Source: CAZBWE01 sp964495465 (GTDB lineage: Bacteria; Planctomycetota; Phycisphaerae; Sedimentisphaerales; Anaerobacaceae). From it: DNA of 26,472 nt. Within the stretch, counting starts at the first letter, position 1. Every line of letters starts with the position of its first letter. The stretch covers positions 1-26,472 of the forward strand of contig CAZBWE010000028.1 in NCBI GenBank assembly GCA_964495465.1. Reading direction: 5' to 3'. The position numbers and the translations under genes were made by a program. Below, piece after piece: positions 1 to 7,603 of the stretch. The notes beneath the pieces were generated by a model. It saw only the letters and a list, made by a program, of their open reading frames with translations. It was not told where the DNA came from and made no database searches.

Positions 1-163
1 AATTCAGAAAACACAGTAGTTTTACGTATACTGGTAATTCATGCCCCAAAATGCGATTTTTATAATATAATCAGGATTGGATCAGTAAATATTATGCGGA
101 AAGGCCATAAACAAACTGGCGAAGGAGGATTGTTACCCAAAATGCACTTATATCTGCTGAAAT

Positions 164-1378
164 CTACCGGTTTATTATAGAATTCAGCATATCCAGGTAA
201 TCTGAAAGCAGGCGGGTTACCAGAAACTTCTCGCGAACATATTCTCTTGCATTTTCGCCCAGATTTTTGCCTTCATCAGGATTTTTCAGTATATGAATAA
301 TCCTGTCTGCGAATCCTTCTATGTCGTTCGGCTCAAGCAAAAATCCACTTTTGCCGTCTTCGATTTGTGCGGGCAGCCCCCCGACATTTGATGCGATAAC
401 TGGCTTGCCTTTCCATAGTGCCTCAGTAACAGAAAGGCAGAAGCCCTCCTTTATGGATTTCTGTATTATTACGCTTGAAAATCTCTGAATGGAATTTACC
501 AAAATATCATTATTACCGACGACAAACAGGACATCCCCATTACCTGCCAATCCTTTGGCCTTGCGATAAATCTTATTGTACATCTGCACGCCTTCGGGGT
601 CATCGCTGGCCAGATTATAGCAGAAGACCAACCTGCAATCGACCTTTTCCTTAACTCGCTTGAAAACTTCCAGCACACCTTCTGGATCCTTCCATGGATC
701 GAGTCTTGAGACCTGGGTAATTACCGGCTTATCAGTCGGAATACCTGCTTTGCTTATATATTTTTTTATGGTCTTTCCATCAAGTTCCTTGTTTTTAAGC
801 GTAAGTGGATTGATGGCTGGGCACATCAGGCGCTGGTCAACAGGCAGGTCTTCTTTAAAGTATTTTTCACTTGATACAACAACCTGGTCGTATTTGAGCA
901 AAAAACCTTTTAGGAAATCCCACAATTGCGGATGAGGGTCGGTAAGGTCTATATGGCACCGCCATATCCAGGGCTGACGTTTTCTATAATATTTGATAAG
1001 TGAAAGCGGTTGAGGGTCATGAACTATCACACAGTCGTGCTTGAGAATATGCGTAAATCTTGCGAAATTGTCATTAACCTGAAGATATAAACGTCTCTTT
1101 TGTTCAGATAGATTTATATCTGCTCCCTGCAGTGCATTGTGGAATTTCTTTGTAATATTAAAGAAATCAGGGCTTCCGTGTAAAATTCTCCAGCCGGTAT
1201 CTATACCAACATCGTTCATTAAAAGCACAAGTGAATACAGAATCTCGGCAACCCCGCCACCCTGATAGGTGGAGTTGATATGAACAATATGCTTGCCATA
1301 AAGCCCTCGTGCTCGAGCATAAATCTCGGCTAATGTCTTGTCAGGAACAATTGTCCGGAAATCTTCAAGGCTTAACAT
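164..1378 (-). CDS. treT: TreT-type trehalose-forming glycosyltransferase (GT4)
   Basis: Likely cytoplasmic GT-B enzyme that joins NDP-glucose and glucose into trehalose. With the start used here it has 404 residues. Seen: GGGVAEIL near residues 40-47, HDPQP near 120-124, WRCHID near 139-144, QVSRLDPWKD, and an intact EX7E motif (EGFCLSVTE) before a GGLPAQI loop. These together are the TreT signature within GT4. An upstream in-frame ATG at 1420 lies inside the preceding gene. The ATG at 1378 is preferred because AAGGAG sits 5 nt before it and it follows the otsAB stop (TAG) by one base, so the two genes should be translationally coupled. The reaction is inferred from family motifs. It could instead act as a partner protein of the fused trehalose-phosphate enzyme next door. 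Confidence 0.85.
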   Translation of the reverse strand: MLSLEDFRTIVPDKTLAEIYARARGLYGKHIVHINSTYQGGGVAEILYSLVLLMNDVGIDTGWRILHGSPDFFNITKKFHNALQGADINLSEQKRRLYLQVNDNFARFTHILKHDCVIVHDPQPLSLIKYYRKRQPWIWRCHIDLTDPHPQLWDFLKGFLLKYDQVVVSSEKYFKEDLPVDQRLMCPAINPLTLKNKELDGKTIKKYISKAGIPTDKPVITQVSRLDPWKDPEGVLEVFKRVKEKVDCRLVFCYNLASDDPEGVQMYNKIYRKAKGLAGNGDVLFVVGNNDILVNSIQRFSSVIIQKSIKEGFCLSVTEALWKGKPVIASNVGGLPAQIEDGKSGFLLEPNDIEGFADRIIHILKNPDEGKNLGENAREYVREKFLVTRLLSDYLDMLNSIINR

Positions 1379-1379
1379 T

Positions 1380-3563
1380 CTAACTCCTTGCCAATTCTTT
1401 GAGTAACGACCTAATCTCATCCAGTGTATCCACGTTGAAACGCGCTTTTGAAATACTCAGTCCTACTTTTATAGAATATACCCCATCAGGCAGGGCTACA
1501 AACATTTCTTCATCGGTATAATCGTCACCTGCCGCCAGCAAAAAATCCCATTTTGGTTTTTCAAGCCAAAATTTAGCGGCCTGGCCTTTATTCACACCAA
1601 GATTCTTGATTTCGAATATTTTACTGCCTTCGAAAACACCAACATCCAAATTCGCCGTTAGGTTCAAAAGAGCACCTCTCAATTCCTGCCCTCTGACCCA
1701 CGCAAGTTCAGGGTCAGCTCTGCGGTAATGCCAGACCAACGAGAAGTCCTTTTCCTCGATGGAAGAACCAGGGGTTCGGTCTGTGTAAAGCTCAAGAATT
1801 GGCCTGACGTTATCTTTCCAGTCGTTTCTGAAAGCCCCTGAACACTGCCAGTCCAGGCCTTTTTGTTTAACCCAGGCCCCATGTTCGGCAACTAATCCGG
1901 TATCAAGGCCGCCAAACCATTGTTCCAACGTTGCTTTATCTCGCCCGCTTATTATCACCACGCAATTCTTCCGGTTGCTTGATAGACTCTTCAGCATAGT
2001 CACAATTTCATCGTCCGGTCCCGCCTGCGCCGGTTTGCCTCTAAAGCCCACAAGAGTTCCATCATAATCAAGCAGGAACAACCGTTTATGGCTTTTTACA
2101 TAGTCACAGACCAATTTATGCCTTGTAGCTTCCGATAGCTTGCGGACACCAAGCTTTCGCTGATCATTCTTGATATCACACAAAGCATTGATGAAATCAC
2201 TGCTCCACCGCAGAACATCATAACGCCGAAGTCTTTTCTGCATTAATTTGTTACGCTCCATCTGCTCAAAAAGAGGCATCTCAAGTGCCTCTTTAATGGC
2301 CTGTAAAATTGCTGCCTTGTTGTTGGCGTTTACTATCAGGGCCTCTCCCAATTCACTTGCTGCCCCCGTCATTTCGCTAAGAATCAAAACACCTCTACCG
2401 TCCGTTTTAGTGGCGATATATTCCTTTGCTATCAGGTTCATTCCGTCCCTCAAAGGTGTAACCAAGGCAACATCAGCCGCGTTGTATAACGCCATCAATT
2501 TCGTAAAAGGCATAAAGCGATATAGATACCAGACGGGCATATAGCCGATCGCTCCATGTTCTCCATTAACTCTTCCTACAAGTTGTTCGAGCCGTTCTCT
2601 CAGGGCTTTATAATCTTCAACACCCGTGCGCGAAGGAACAGCCACCATTATTAAAGTAACCTTGCCCTTATATTCAGGATTTTTTGACAAGAATAAATCA
2701 AAGGCCTCTAACCGCTGGATAATTCCCTTAGTGTAGTCCAGTCTATCTACGGATATAATGATTTTGCGCTTCCCGACTTTCTGGAGAATTTTTTCCAGCT
2801 CCTTCTGAACGACGGGGTTTTTGATTGCCTGTGAGTATCTTTCATAATCGATGCCCATAGGAAACGCATCCATCTTAACAGCACGACTGCCTACTTTGAC
2901 CTTGCCCAGCGTATGCTCAAGACCTTTTATTCTTGAAACGCTGCTGAGAAAGTGTCGAACATAATCATAAGTATGGAATCCTATTAAATCAGCTCCCAAT
3001 AAACCATCTAATATCTCCTCACGCCACGGCAACAAACGAAACAACTCAAATGACGGCCAGGGTATGTGCAGAAAAAAACCGATTTCTAACTCCGGTAATT
3101 TTTCACGAAGAAGACGTGGAAGCAGCATCAATTGATAATCGTGTATCCAGATATAATCACCTGGTCTGACGATGTTCATCACCTCAGTGCAAAACATTTG
3201 ATTAACCTGCTTGTATGTTTTCCAGAAACGCTCCTCATATACGGTTCGCACAGAAAAATAATGAAAAAGAGGCCAAATCGTTTTATTGCAAAATCCCAGG
3301 TAGTAACGTTCCACTTGCTTTTTAGAAAGAAATATTGGCACGCAATTTTTGGCAGCAAGTTTGTCCTTAATATGGCCCCTGTCCTCGATTGTAAGCTTCT
3401 CGTTTGTTAATCCGGGCCAGCCGAGCCAGAGTCGCTCGAAAGATTCAGGCAGTGAAGAAAGACCTGTGGCGAGCCCTCCCGGACTTGGATTGAAGCAAAT
3501 CTCCCCCGCTTTTTTGGCTATACTGAAGGGCAATCTGTTTGCAATGACCAATAATCTATTCAT
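1380..3563 (-). CDS. otsAB: Bifunctional trehalose-6-phosphate synthase/phosphatase
   Basis: Fused enzyme of 727 residues that makes trehalose-6-phosphate from UDP-glucose and glucose-6-phosphate, then dephosphorylates it. Residues 1-465 are a GT20 synthase: NRLPF at 9-13, GGLATGL at 29-35, WIHDYQLMLLP near 139-149, SVDRLDYTKG at 271-280, PLRDGMNL at 370-377. Residues 490-727 are a HAD phosphatase: LLDYDGT with catalytic D499 and D501, SGRD at 539-542, GDDYTDE at 679-685. All key residues of both halves are present, so both activities are expected. It is the first gene of a two-gene operon with treT. The upstream Shine-Dalgarno is weak (AGAGACG). A plausible promoter lies at 3588-3615. Confidence 0.93.
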   Translation of the reverse strand: MNRLLVIANRLPFSIAKKAGEICFNPSPGGLATGLSSLPESFERLWLGWPGLTNEKLTIEDRGHIKDKLAAKNCVPIFLSKKQVERYYLGFCNKTIWPLFHYFSVRTVYEERFWKTYKQVNQMFCTEVMNIVRPGDYIWIHDYQLMLLPRLLREKLPELEIGFFLHIPWPSFELFRLLPWREEILDGLLGADLIGFHTYDYVRHFLSSVSRIKGLEHTLGKVKVGSRAVKMDAFPMGIDYERYSQAIKNPVVQKELEKILQKVGKRKIIISVDRLDYTKGIIQRLEAFDLFLSKNPEYKGKVTLIMVAVPSRTGVEDYKALRERLEQLVGRVNGEHGAIGYMPVWYLYRFMPFTKLMALYNAADVALVTPLRDGMNLIAKEYIATKTDGRGVLILSEMTGAASELGEALIVNANNKAAILQAIKEALEMPLFEQMERNKLMQKRLRRYDVLRWSSDFINALCDIKNDQRKLGVRKLSEATRHKLVCDYVKSHKRLFLLDYDGTLVGFRGKPAQAGPDDEIVTMLKSLSSNRKNCVVIISGRDKATLEQWFGGLDTGLVAEHGAWVKQKGLDWQCSGAFRNDWKDNVRPILELYTDRTPGSSIEEKDFSLVWHYRRADPELAWVRGQELRGALLNLTANLDVGVFEGSKIFEIKNLGVNKGQAAKFWLEKPKWDFLLAAGDDYTDEEMFVALPDGVYSIKVGLSISKARFNVDTLDEIRSLLKELARS

Positions 3564-3587
3564 GATTACGTCTCTTGGCTAATGCTT

Positions 3588-3615
3588 TTTATACCAGATG
3601 CACAAATAATCGCAA
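3588..3615 (-). promoter_or_regulatory. Candidate sigma-70 promoter for the trehalose operon
   Basis: Read on the minus strand, TTGCGA (3615-3610) and TATAAA (3593-3588) are separated by 16 nt, 25 nt before the otsAB start. This is a pattern match only. Confidence 0.4.
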
Positions 3616-3746
3616 GTTAAAATATTAGCCATTTGGTATTGTGGGAAAGCCACGAACCGGTAAATAGGTTAAAAAAAGACATTTTGAGTCCCGATTTTTA
3701 CAATGGCCAAAATTCGATTTTCAAGATAATATACCAGCAAAGACCT

Positions 3747-3781
3747 TAGAATTGAGAATTTAGAATGTAGAATTTAGAAAG
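3747..3781. repeat. Degenerate heptad array, TAGAATT type
   Basis: Five consecutive 7-bp units, each close to TAGAATT (variants GAGAATT, TAGAATG, TAGAAAG), with no spacers. It lies in the divergent spacer between otsAB and the glycosyltransferase at 3815, ending 33 nt before that start codon. The rest of the 3564-3814 spacer shows only the otsAB promoter candidate. Confidence 0.7.
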
Positions 3782-3814
3782 CACAATACCTGCTATTAGT
3801 TGAAACAATGAAAT

Positions 3815-4891
3815 ATGAACATTGAGCAAAAAAGAGCTCTTCGGCCGGTTCTGATTGCATCGGAACATACAATCTGTGAATACTCAACTTTCCTGGAATA
3901 TCTATTAGTCGGCCTGGCAGATAAGTCGGTCCCCGTTGCTTTAGTTTGTCCGCAAAACTGTGATATAGATTCAATTGTTTCCGGCACTGTTGAGGTTATC
4001 AGGTATCCGGTTTATGAACTGCCCCTGTTAAAAAGGATAACCAGAAAAATTCTTTATGACCAGCTTACGAAGTACAAACCAACTATCCTGTACTGTTTAT
4101 GCGAAAGCAAGGCGTCGCTTACAAGGCAATTAGCCCGTCAATTGGATTTGCCTTATATATTGACGGTTAATTCGCTACACAAACGATGGGACAAGCTTCA
4201 TGTTTCATCGAAGCGATGTTCGAAAATCATCGTGCCGGCTAAAAGCATTGCGGCCAACATTTCCAGAATTCACCCCCAATTTACCGAGAGAATCAAACAT
4301 ATAAACATCGGCACTTTTGCAAAGAAGGATTGCAGTTGTTTTAACAGGTCGTCTCGTCTTGCCTGCCTGGTGACAGCTCACCCATTGAATAATGCCGATG
4401 ACTTTGAGAATTTATTTAGCGCCGTTAGACACCTGATGATTGACGGCTATGAATTTATGATGGCTGTAATAGGAAATGGAAAGGCCGAGAGGCAGTTACG
4501 GAAATTATTAACTGCTCTTGGCCTTACGCAGGTCGTTACCATTGTGCCAAGACTAAAGCCCTGGCATTCCGTTCTTGCCGCTGGTGATATTTTCATTCAG
4601 CCGCAGCCAATCTCCAGTTTTAATCCTTTATTATTGGAGGCGATGAGTGTCGGCTCAGCCGTTGCCGGCTGCAAGGGCGGCGTTGATGATTTGATTATTG
4701 AAAATGACACAGCCGTTCTGTTCGACCCGAATGACGAGATTAGCATATACAGATGCCTGCAGGAGCTGCTCAATAAGCGTGAATTTGCACGTCAAATTGC
4801 CAAAAACGCCCAGCAATATCTCAAAAAAAATCACTCGGTCAGTAATATGGTTTCAAATATACTGCAAACATTATATGAAGCACAACAATAG
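3815..4891 (+). CDS. GT4-like glycosyltransferase with altered EX7E motif
   Basis: A 358-residue protein resembling GT-B glycosyltransferases. The N-terminal half has a Rossmann-like opening (RPVLIASEHT). The C-terminal half carries LACLVTAHP, AVIGNGKAERQLRKLL, a W-H-S-V-L-A-A-G-D-I-F segment and SFNPLLLEAMSVG followed by a GG-V-D-D-L loop, the usual nucleotide-sugar-binding order. The second Glu of EX7E is present (LLLEAM), but the first Glu position is Ser. No signal peptide or membrane segment is visible. Acceptor and donor are unknown. No good Shine-Dalgarno precedes the ATG. The conserved N-terminus supports this start, and an out-of-frame ATG lies at 3808. It stands alone, converging on dapA 21 bp downstream. 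Confidence 0.8.
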   Translation: MNIEQKRALRPVLIASEHTICEYSTFLEYLLVGLADKSVPVALVCPQNCDIDSIVSGTVEVIRYPVYELPLLKRITRKILYDQLTKYKPTILYCLCESKASLTRQLARQLDLPYILTVNSLHKRWDKLHVSSKRCSKIIVPAKSIAANISRIHPQFTERIKHINIGTFAKKDCSCFNRSSRLACLVTAHPLNNADDFENLFSAVRHLMIDGYEFMMAVIGNGKAERQLRKLLTALGLTQVVTIVPRLKPWHSVLAAGDIFIQPQPISSFNPLLLEAMSVGSAVAGCKGGVDDLIIENDTAVLFDPNDEISIYRCLQELLNKREFARQIAKNAQQYLKKNHSVSNMVSNILQTLYEAQQ

Positions 4892-4912
4892 TATGGCAGT
4901 TGAAAATTTTAT

Positions 4913-5785
4913 TTAACTCAATAAGCCATAATCCTGTAATGTTTGCTTTAGGATTGTTTTTCTGTCATCTTCCAGAGGCGTCATCGGCAGCCGTAGTTCC
5001 TCTGAACACATATTCAGCATCGCCATCGCTGCCTTGATGGGTATCGGGTTAGTCGCCAGCGTCAACATTCCCTTTGACAAAGCAAACAGCTTCTTGTGCC
5101 ACTGGCGTGCCGACACCAAATCACCTTCGAGAATCAAATCAGTCATCGCCTTGACATCCGTGGGAACAATGTTTGCCACGACACTGATAACACCTTTACC
5201 GCCGATTGAAGCTAACGGCAATGTCAGAGAATCATCGCCGGATATAATCGTCATACCACAACGTATTGCGATTTCGCTGGCCTGGTCCATACTTCCGGTC
5301 GCTTCTTTTATTGCAACGATATTATCGATTTCAGATAAGCGAGCGACTGTTTCGGGCGTCATACCTGCCCCGCACCGGCCAGGGATATTATATAACACCA
5401 TCGGCAGGTCAACCTCTTCAGCTATCGCCTTGAAATGTTGATAGAAGCCCTCCTGTGTGGGTTTATTGTAATATGGCCCAACCTGCAGGGTAGCATCAGC
5501 ACCGACCTTTTTTGAAAACGCCGTTAGTTCTATTGCCTCTGCGGTACTATTCGAGCCGGCCCCCGCGATGACAGGCACCTTTCCGCCAACGGTCTTGACT
5601 ATCCTTTCGATAACCTCTTTGTGCTCATTATGACTTAAAGTCGGCGATTCTCCGGTCGTGCCCACCGGCACTATTGCGTCTATCCCGTTTTCAAGCTGGA
5701 ACTCAATCAACTCATCGAGAGTTTGAAAATCAATCTGCCCATCCTGAAAAGGTGTTACTAACGCTACCATTGCACCTGAAAACAT
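4913..5785 (-). CDS. dapA: 4-hydroxy-tetrahydrodipicolinate synthase
   Basis: Condenses pyruvate with aspartate semialdehyde in lysine/diaminopimelate synthesis; a cytoplasmic TIM barrel. The 290 residues match the family length. Seen: VGTTGES at 41-47 (T43 and T44), YYNKP, LYNIPGR with Y132 and R137, AIKEATGS with Schiff-base K160, and SGDD further on. The start codon touches the first N gap. The 55 bases that contain it are repeated after the gap (5886-5940) and are followed there by TAGGAG 6 nt upstream on the minus strand, so the gene is complete with its own ribosome-binding site. It lies downstream of pdxJ in the same direction, separated by a palindromic repeat region. Confidence 0.95.
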   Translation of the reverse strand: MFSGAMVALVTPFQDGQIDFQTLDELIEFQLENGIDAIVPVGTTGESPTLSHNEHKEVIERIVKTVGGKVPVIAGAGSNSTAEAIELTAFSKKVGADATLQVGPYYNKPTQEGFYQHFKAIAEEVDLPMVLYNIPGRCGAGMTPETVARLSEIDNIVAIKEATGSMDQASEIAIRCGMTIISGDDSLTLPLASIGGKGVISVVANIVPTDVKAMTDLILEGDLVSARQWHKKLFALSKGMLTLATNPIPIKAAMAMLNMCSEELRLPMTPLEDDRKTILKQTLQDYGLLS

Positions 5786-5940
5786 NNNNNNNNNNNNNNN
5801 NNNNNNNNNNNNNNNNNNNNNNNNNNNNNNNNNNNNNNNNNNNNNNNNNNNNNNNNNNNNNNNNNNNNNNNNNNNNNNNNNNNNNCAATCTGCCCATCCT
5901 GAAAAGGTGTTACTAACGCTACCATTGCACCTGAAAACAT
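5731..5940. other. Scaffold gap of 100 N with 55-bp duplicated flanks
   Basis: The 55 bases at 5731-5785 recur exactly at 5886-5940, on either side of 100 N (5786-5885). This is what a scaffolder leaves when two contigs overlapping by an assembly k-mer are joined without merging. True missing sequence is probably zero, and 155 bp should be removed. The second gap in this window has the same geometry. Confidence 0.9.
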
Positions 5941-5955
5941 TTTTATCTCCTACAT

Positions 5956-6057
5956 GAAAGTGCCTAAAGTGTAAAGTGCCTAAAGTGAGCTAAAGTTATA
6001 TTCCATAATTTTAGGCACTTCAGGCACTCCAAATTTTAGTTCACTTTAGCTCACTTT
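5956..6057. repeat. Two-armed inverted repeat region between dapA and pdxJ
   Basis: The left arm (5956-5996) repeats TAAAGTG and AAGTGCCTAAA (copies at 5958-5968 and 5974-5984). The right arm (6009-6057) carries the reverse complements. AAAGTGAGCTAAAGT at 5982-5996 is a perfect 15-bp inverted match to 6043-6057, and TTTAGGCACTT at 6010-6020 mirrors the left-arm AAGTGCCTAAA. The right arm runs into pdxJ and encodes its last residues (KSELK) and stop. It could fold as a strong hairpin in a pdxJ-dapA transcript. Confidence 0.8.
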
Positions 6058-6769
6058 TATCTATCAATCTTATCATTTCTATGGTCGCCTGTCTTATACC
6101 AACAAAGACAGCCCTTGCCACGATACTGTGGCCTATATTGAATTCACAAATTCCTTCGATGCCTGCAACAGGGCCGATGTTTCGGTATGTCAGACCGTGC
6201 CCGGCGTGAACAATAAGACTATTCTCCATTGCAATATCTCGGCCAGCTTTCAATTCCGTTAATCTCTTCTTGACGGCCCTTTGGGGGTTGGCGTTTGCAT
6301 ACATACCGGTATGCAGTTCAACTGCGTCACAGCCGGTCTGGGACGAGGCAATAATTTGCTCTTTATCAGGCGTGATAAAAGTGCTGACCGAAATACCCTT
6401 TTTGTGCATTCTTTTGACCACGTCAGCAAGACGTCTTTTTTGCCCGGCACAATCCAGACCTCCTTCAGTTGTCAGTTCGGACCTTTTTTCCGGCACTAAA
6501 GTCACCTGGTCCGGCCTGATATCTTCCGCTATTTTAACTATCGGCTCAGCCATACACATTTCGAGGTTCAACTTGCAGGCGACTGTTTCTTTTAGCAGCC
6601 GGACATCACGGTCGTTTATGTGGCGTCTATCCTGACGCAGATGAACAGTAATGCCATTCGCTCCAGCCAGCTCACATTCCACCGCCGCCCAGACAGGGTC
6701 CGGCTCATCGGTCAGCCGGGCCTGCCTTATCGTCGCAATATGGTCTATATTAACATTCAACACAGCCAT
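6041..6769 (-). CDS. pdxJ: Pyridoxine 5'-phosphate synthase
   Basis: Condenses 1-deoxyxylulose 5-phosphate with 3-amino-2-oxopropyl phosphate in the DXP-dependent vitamin B6 pathway. It is a 242-residue TIM barrel, the usual length. Seen: VNIDHIATIRQAR at the N-terminus, HLRQDRRHI, LNLEMCM, LVPEKRSELTTEGGLD, AVELHTG, VHAGHGLTYRN and FNIGHSIVARA. An ATG 12 codons upstream is possible. The ATG at 6769 is preferred because the family begins MAVLNVNIDHIA and AAAGGA precedes it by 8 nt. The last five residues are encoded inside the right arm of an inverted repeat. A good promoter lies at 6797-6824, divergent from pgsA. Confidence 0.95.
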   Translation of the reverse strand: MAVLNVNIDHIATIRQARLTDEPDPVWAAVECELAGANGITVHLRQDRRHINDRDVRLLKETVACKLNLEMCMAEPIVKIAEDIRPDQVTLVPEKRSELTTEGGLDCAGQKRRLADVVKRMHKKGISVSTFITPDKEQIIASSQTGCDAVELHTGMYANANPQRAVKKRLTELKAGRDIAMENSLIVHAGHGLTYRNIGPVAGIEGICEFNIGHSIVARAVFVGIRQATIEMIRLIDKSELK

Positions 6770-6796
6770 TTTGTTGTCCTTTGTTTGAATCCCTGA

Positions 6797-6824
6797 ATTA
6801 TACAACGGGTCTGTCTTTTATCAA
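6797..6824 (-). promoter_or_regulatory. Candidate sigma-70 promoter for pdxJ
   Basis: On the minus strand TTGATA (6824-6819) and a perfect TATAAT (6802-6797) are 16 nt apart, 27 nt before the chosen pdxJ start. Confidence 0.5.
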
Positions 6825-6835
6825 GCAAGAATATA

Positions 6836-6864
6836 TTGCCAAATTTAGCCCAGGGCTTTAATAT
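6836..6864 (+). promoter_or_regulatory. Candidate sigma-70 promoter for pgsA-ribBA
   Basis: TTGCCA (6836-6841) and TAATAT (6859-6864) are 17 nt apart, about 86 nt before the pgsA start. It is back to back with the pdxJ promoter candidate, the two -35 boxes being 11 nt apart. Confidence 0.4.
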
Positions 6865-6910
6865 ACCGGATTATGGAATCGCAGGGAGCTAATGTTATTA
6901 CTGCACAGAT

Positions 6911-6952
6911 AATAATAAATAGTAAATTATAAATAACAAATTGGAAATTTAT
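6911..6952. repeat. Degenerate heptad array, AAT-led, running into the pgsA start
   Basis: Six consecutive 7-bp units each beginning AAT (for example AATAATA, AATAGTA, AATAACA). The last unit contains the first two bases of the pgsA start codon (ATG 6951-6953). The array takes the place of the ribosome-binding site; only a weak GGA is present. The sequence is AT-rich, so this array is less certain than the GC-bearing ones. Confidence 0.55.
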
Positions 6953-7571
6953 GAAGTTGAATTGGGCCAATCAGTTTACGATTTTAAGGATGTTGCTGAT
7001 AATTCCGTTTGTCAGCTGCATGCTTAAGATAAATAATCCTGAGCTTGGTACTACTATGCGACATATTGCAATCGTCATATATTTATTTATGGCAATCAGT
7101 GACGGCGTTGACGGCTATTTGGCCCGCACAAAAAAACTGGCCACTAAACTCGGTGCATTTCTGGACCCGGTCGCCGACAAGCTGCTCATCACGTGTGCAT
7201 GCCTGTTGCTGGTTTCACAGCGAGGTCAAATCAAAGGATTTCATCTGCCAACGACAGTCGTAGTTCTTATAATCAGTAAAGACCTGTTTTTGGTAATTGG
7301 ATTCATTATTGTTTACTTCATCACCTCGAAGTTCCTTATCGCTCCTGCTTTTATAGGCAAGACTGCCAATGTCTTGCAGTTGTCAATGGTGGCGGCAATT
7401 CTGATTGCCCCTGAGGTTTCAACGGTTTTGCCCGGCTGGATATGGTTTTTGCGGGTTCTCTGGTGGTCCGCTGCAGGAACCGCTATTATCGCTACACTTG
7501 TTTACATCCGAATGGGAAGTCAATATATCGAAAAATATGAACAAAATTCAACAAATAACGTTAATAAATAA
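6951..7571 (+). CDS. pgsA: CDP-diacylglycerol--glycerol-3-phosphate 3-phosphatidyltransferase
   Basis: Inner-membrane enzyme that makes phosphatidylglycerol phosphate from CDP-diacylglycerol, the committed step to phosphatidylglycerol. Its 206 residues carry the full CDP-alcohol phosphotransferase motif: D51, D54-G55, A58-R59, G68, D72, D76. Hydrophobic segments lie near residues 10-24, 38-50, 78-90, 100-122 and in the last third, as expected for a polytopic protein. The N-terminal NQFTILRMLLIIP is typical of PgsA. Another CDP-alcohol transferase is possible but less likely. First gene of a plus-strand run with ribBA (32 nt later) and a lipoprotein. Its start codon sits at the edge of a heptad array. 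Confidence 0.88.
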   Translation: MKLNWANQFTILRMLLIIPFVSCMLKINNPELGTTMRHIAIVIYLFMAISDGVDGYLARTKKLATKLGAFLDPVADKLLITCACLLLVSQRGQIKGFHLPTTVVVLIISKDLFLVIGFIIVYFITSKFLIAPAFIGKTANVLQLSMVAAILIAPEVSTVLPGWIWFLRVLWWSAAGTAIIATLVYIRMGSQYIEKYEQNSTNNVNK

Positions 7572-7603
7572 TATCGTGCTAAAATAATTGAGAGATAATA
7601 TTT

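Noticed and set aside
141..179. 12-codon plus-strand ORF after GGAGGA near the left edge
   Set aside because: Very short, spacing of 12 nt or more to the start, and it overlaps the treT 3' end. The remaining 163 bp at the left edge show nothing else.
4892..4930. TATGGC/GCCATA stem between the convergent glycosyltransferase and dapA as a terminator
   Set aside because: Only 6 bp with a long loop and overlapping the dapA stop; too weak to call.
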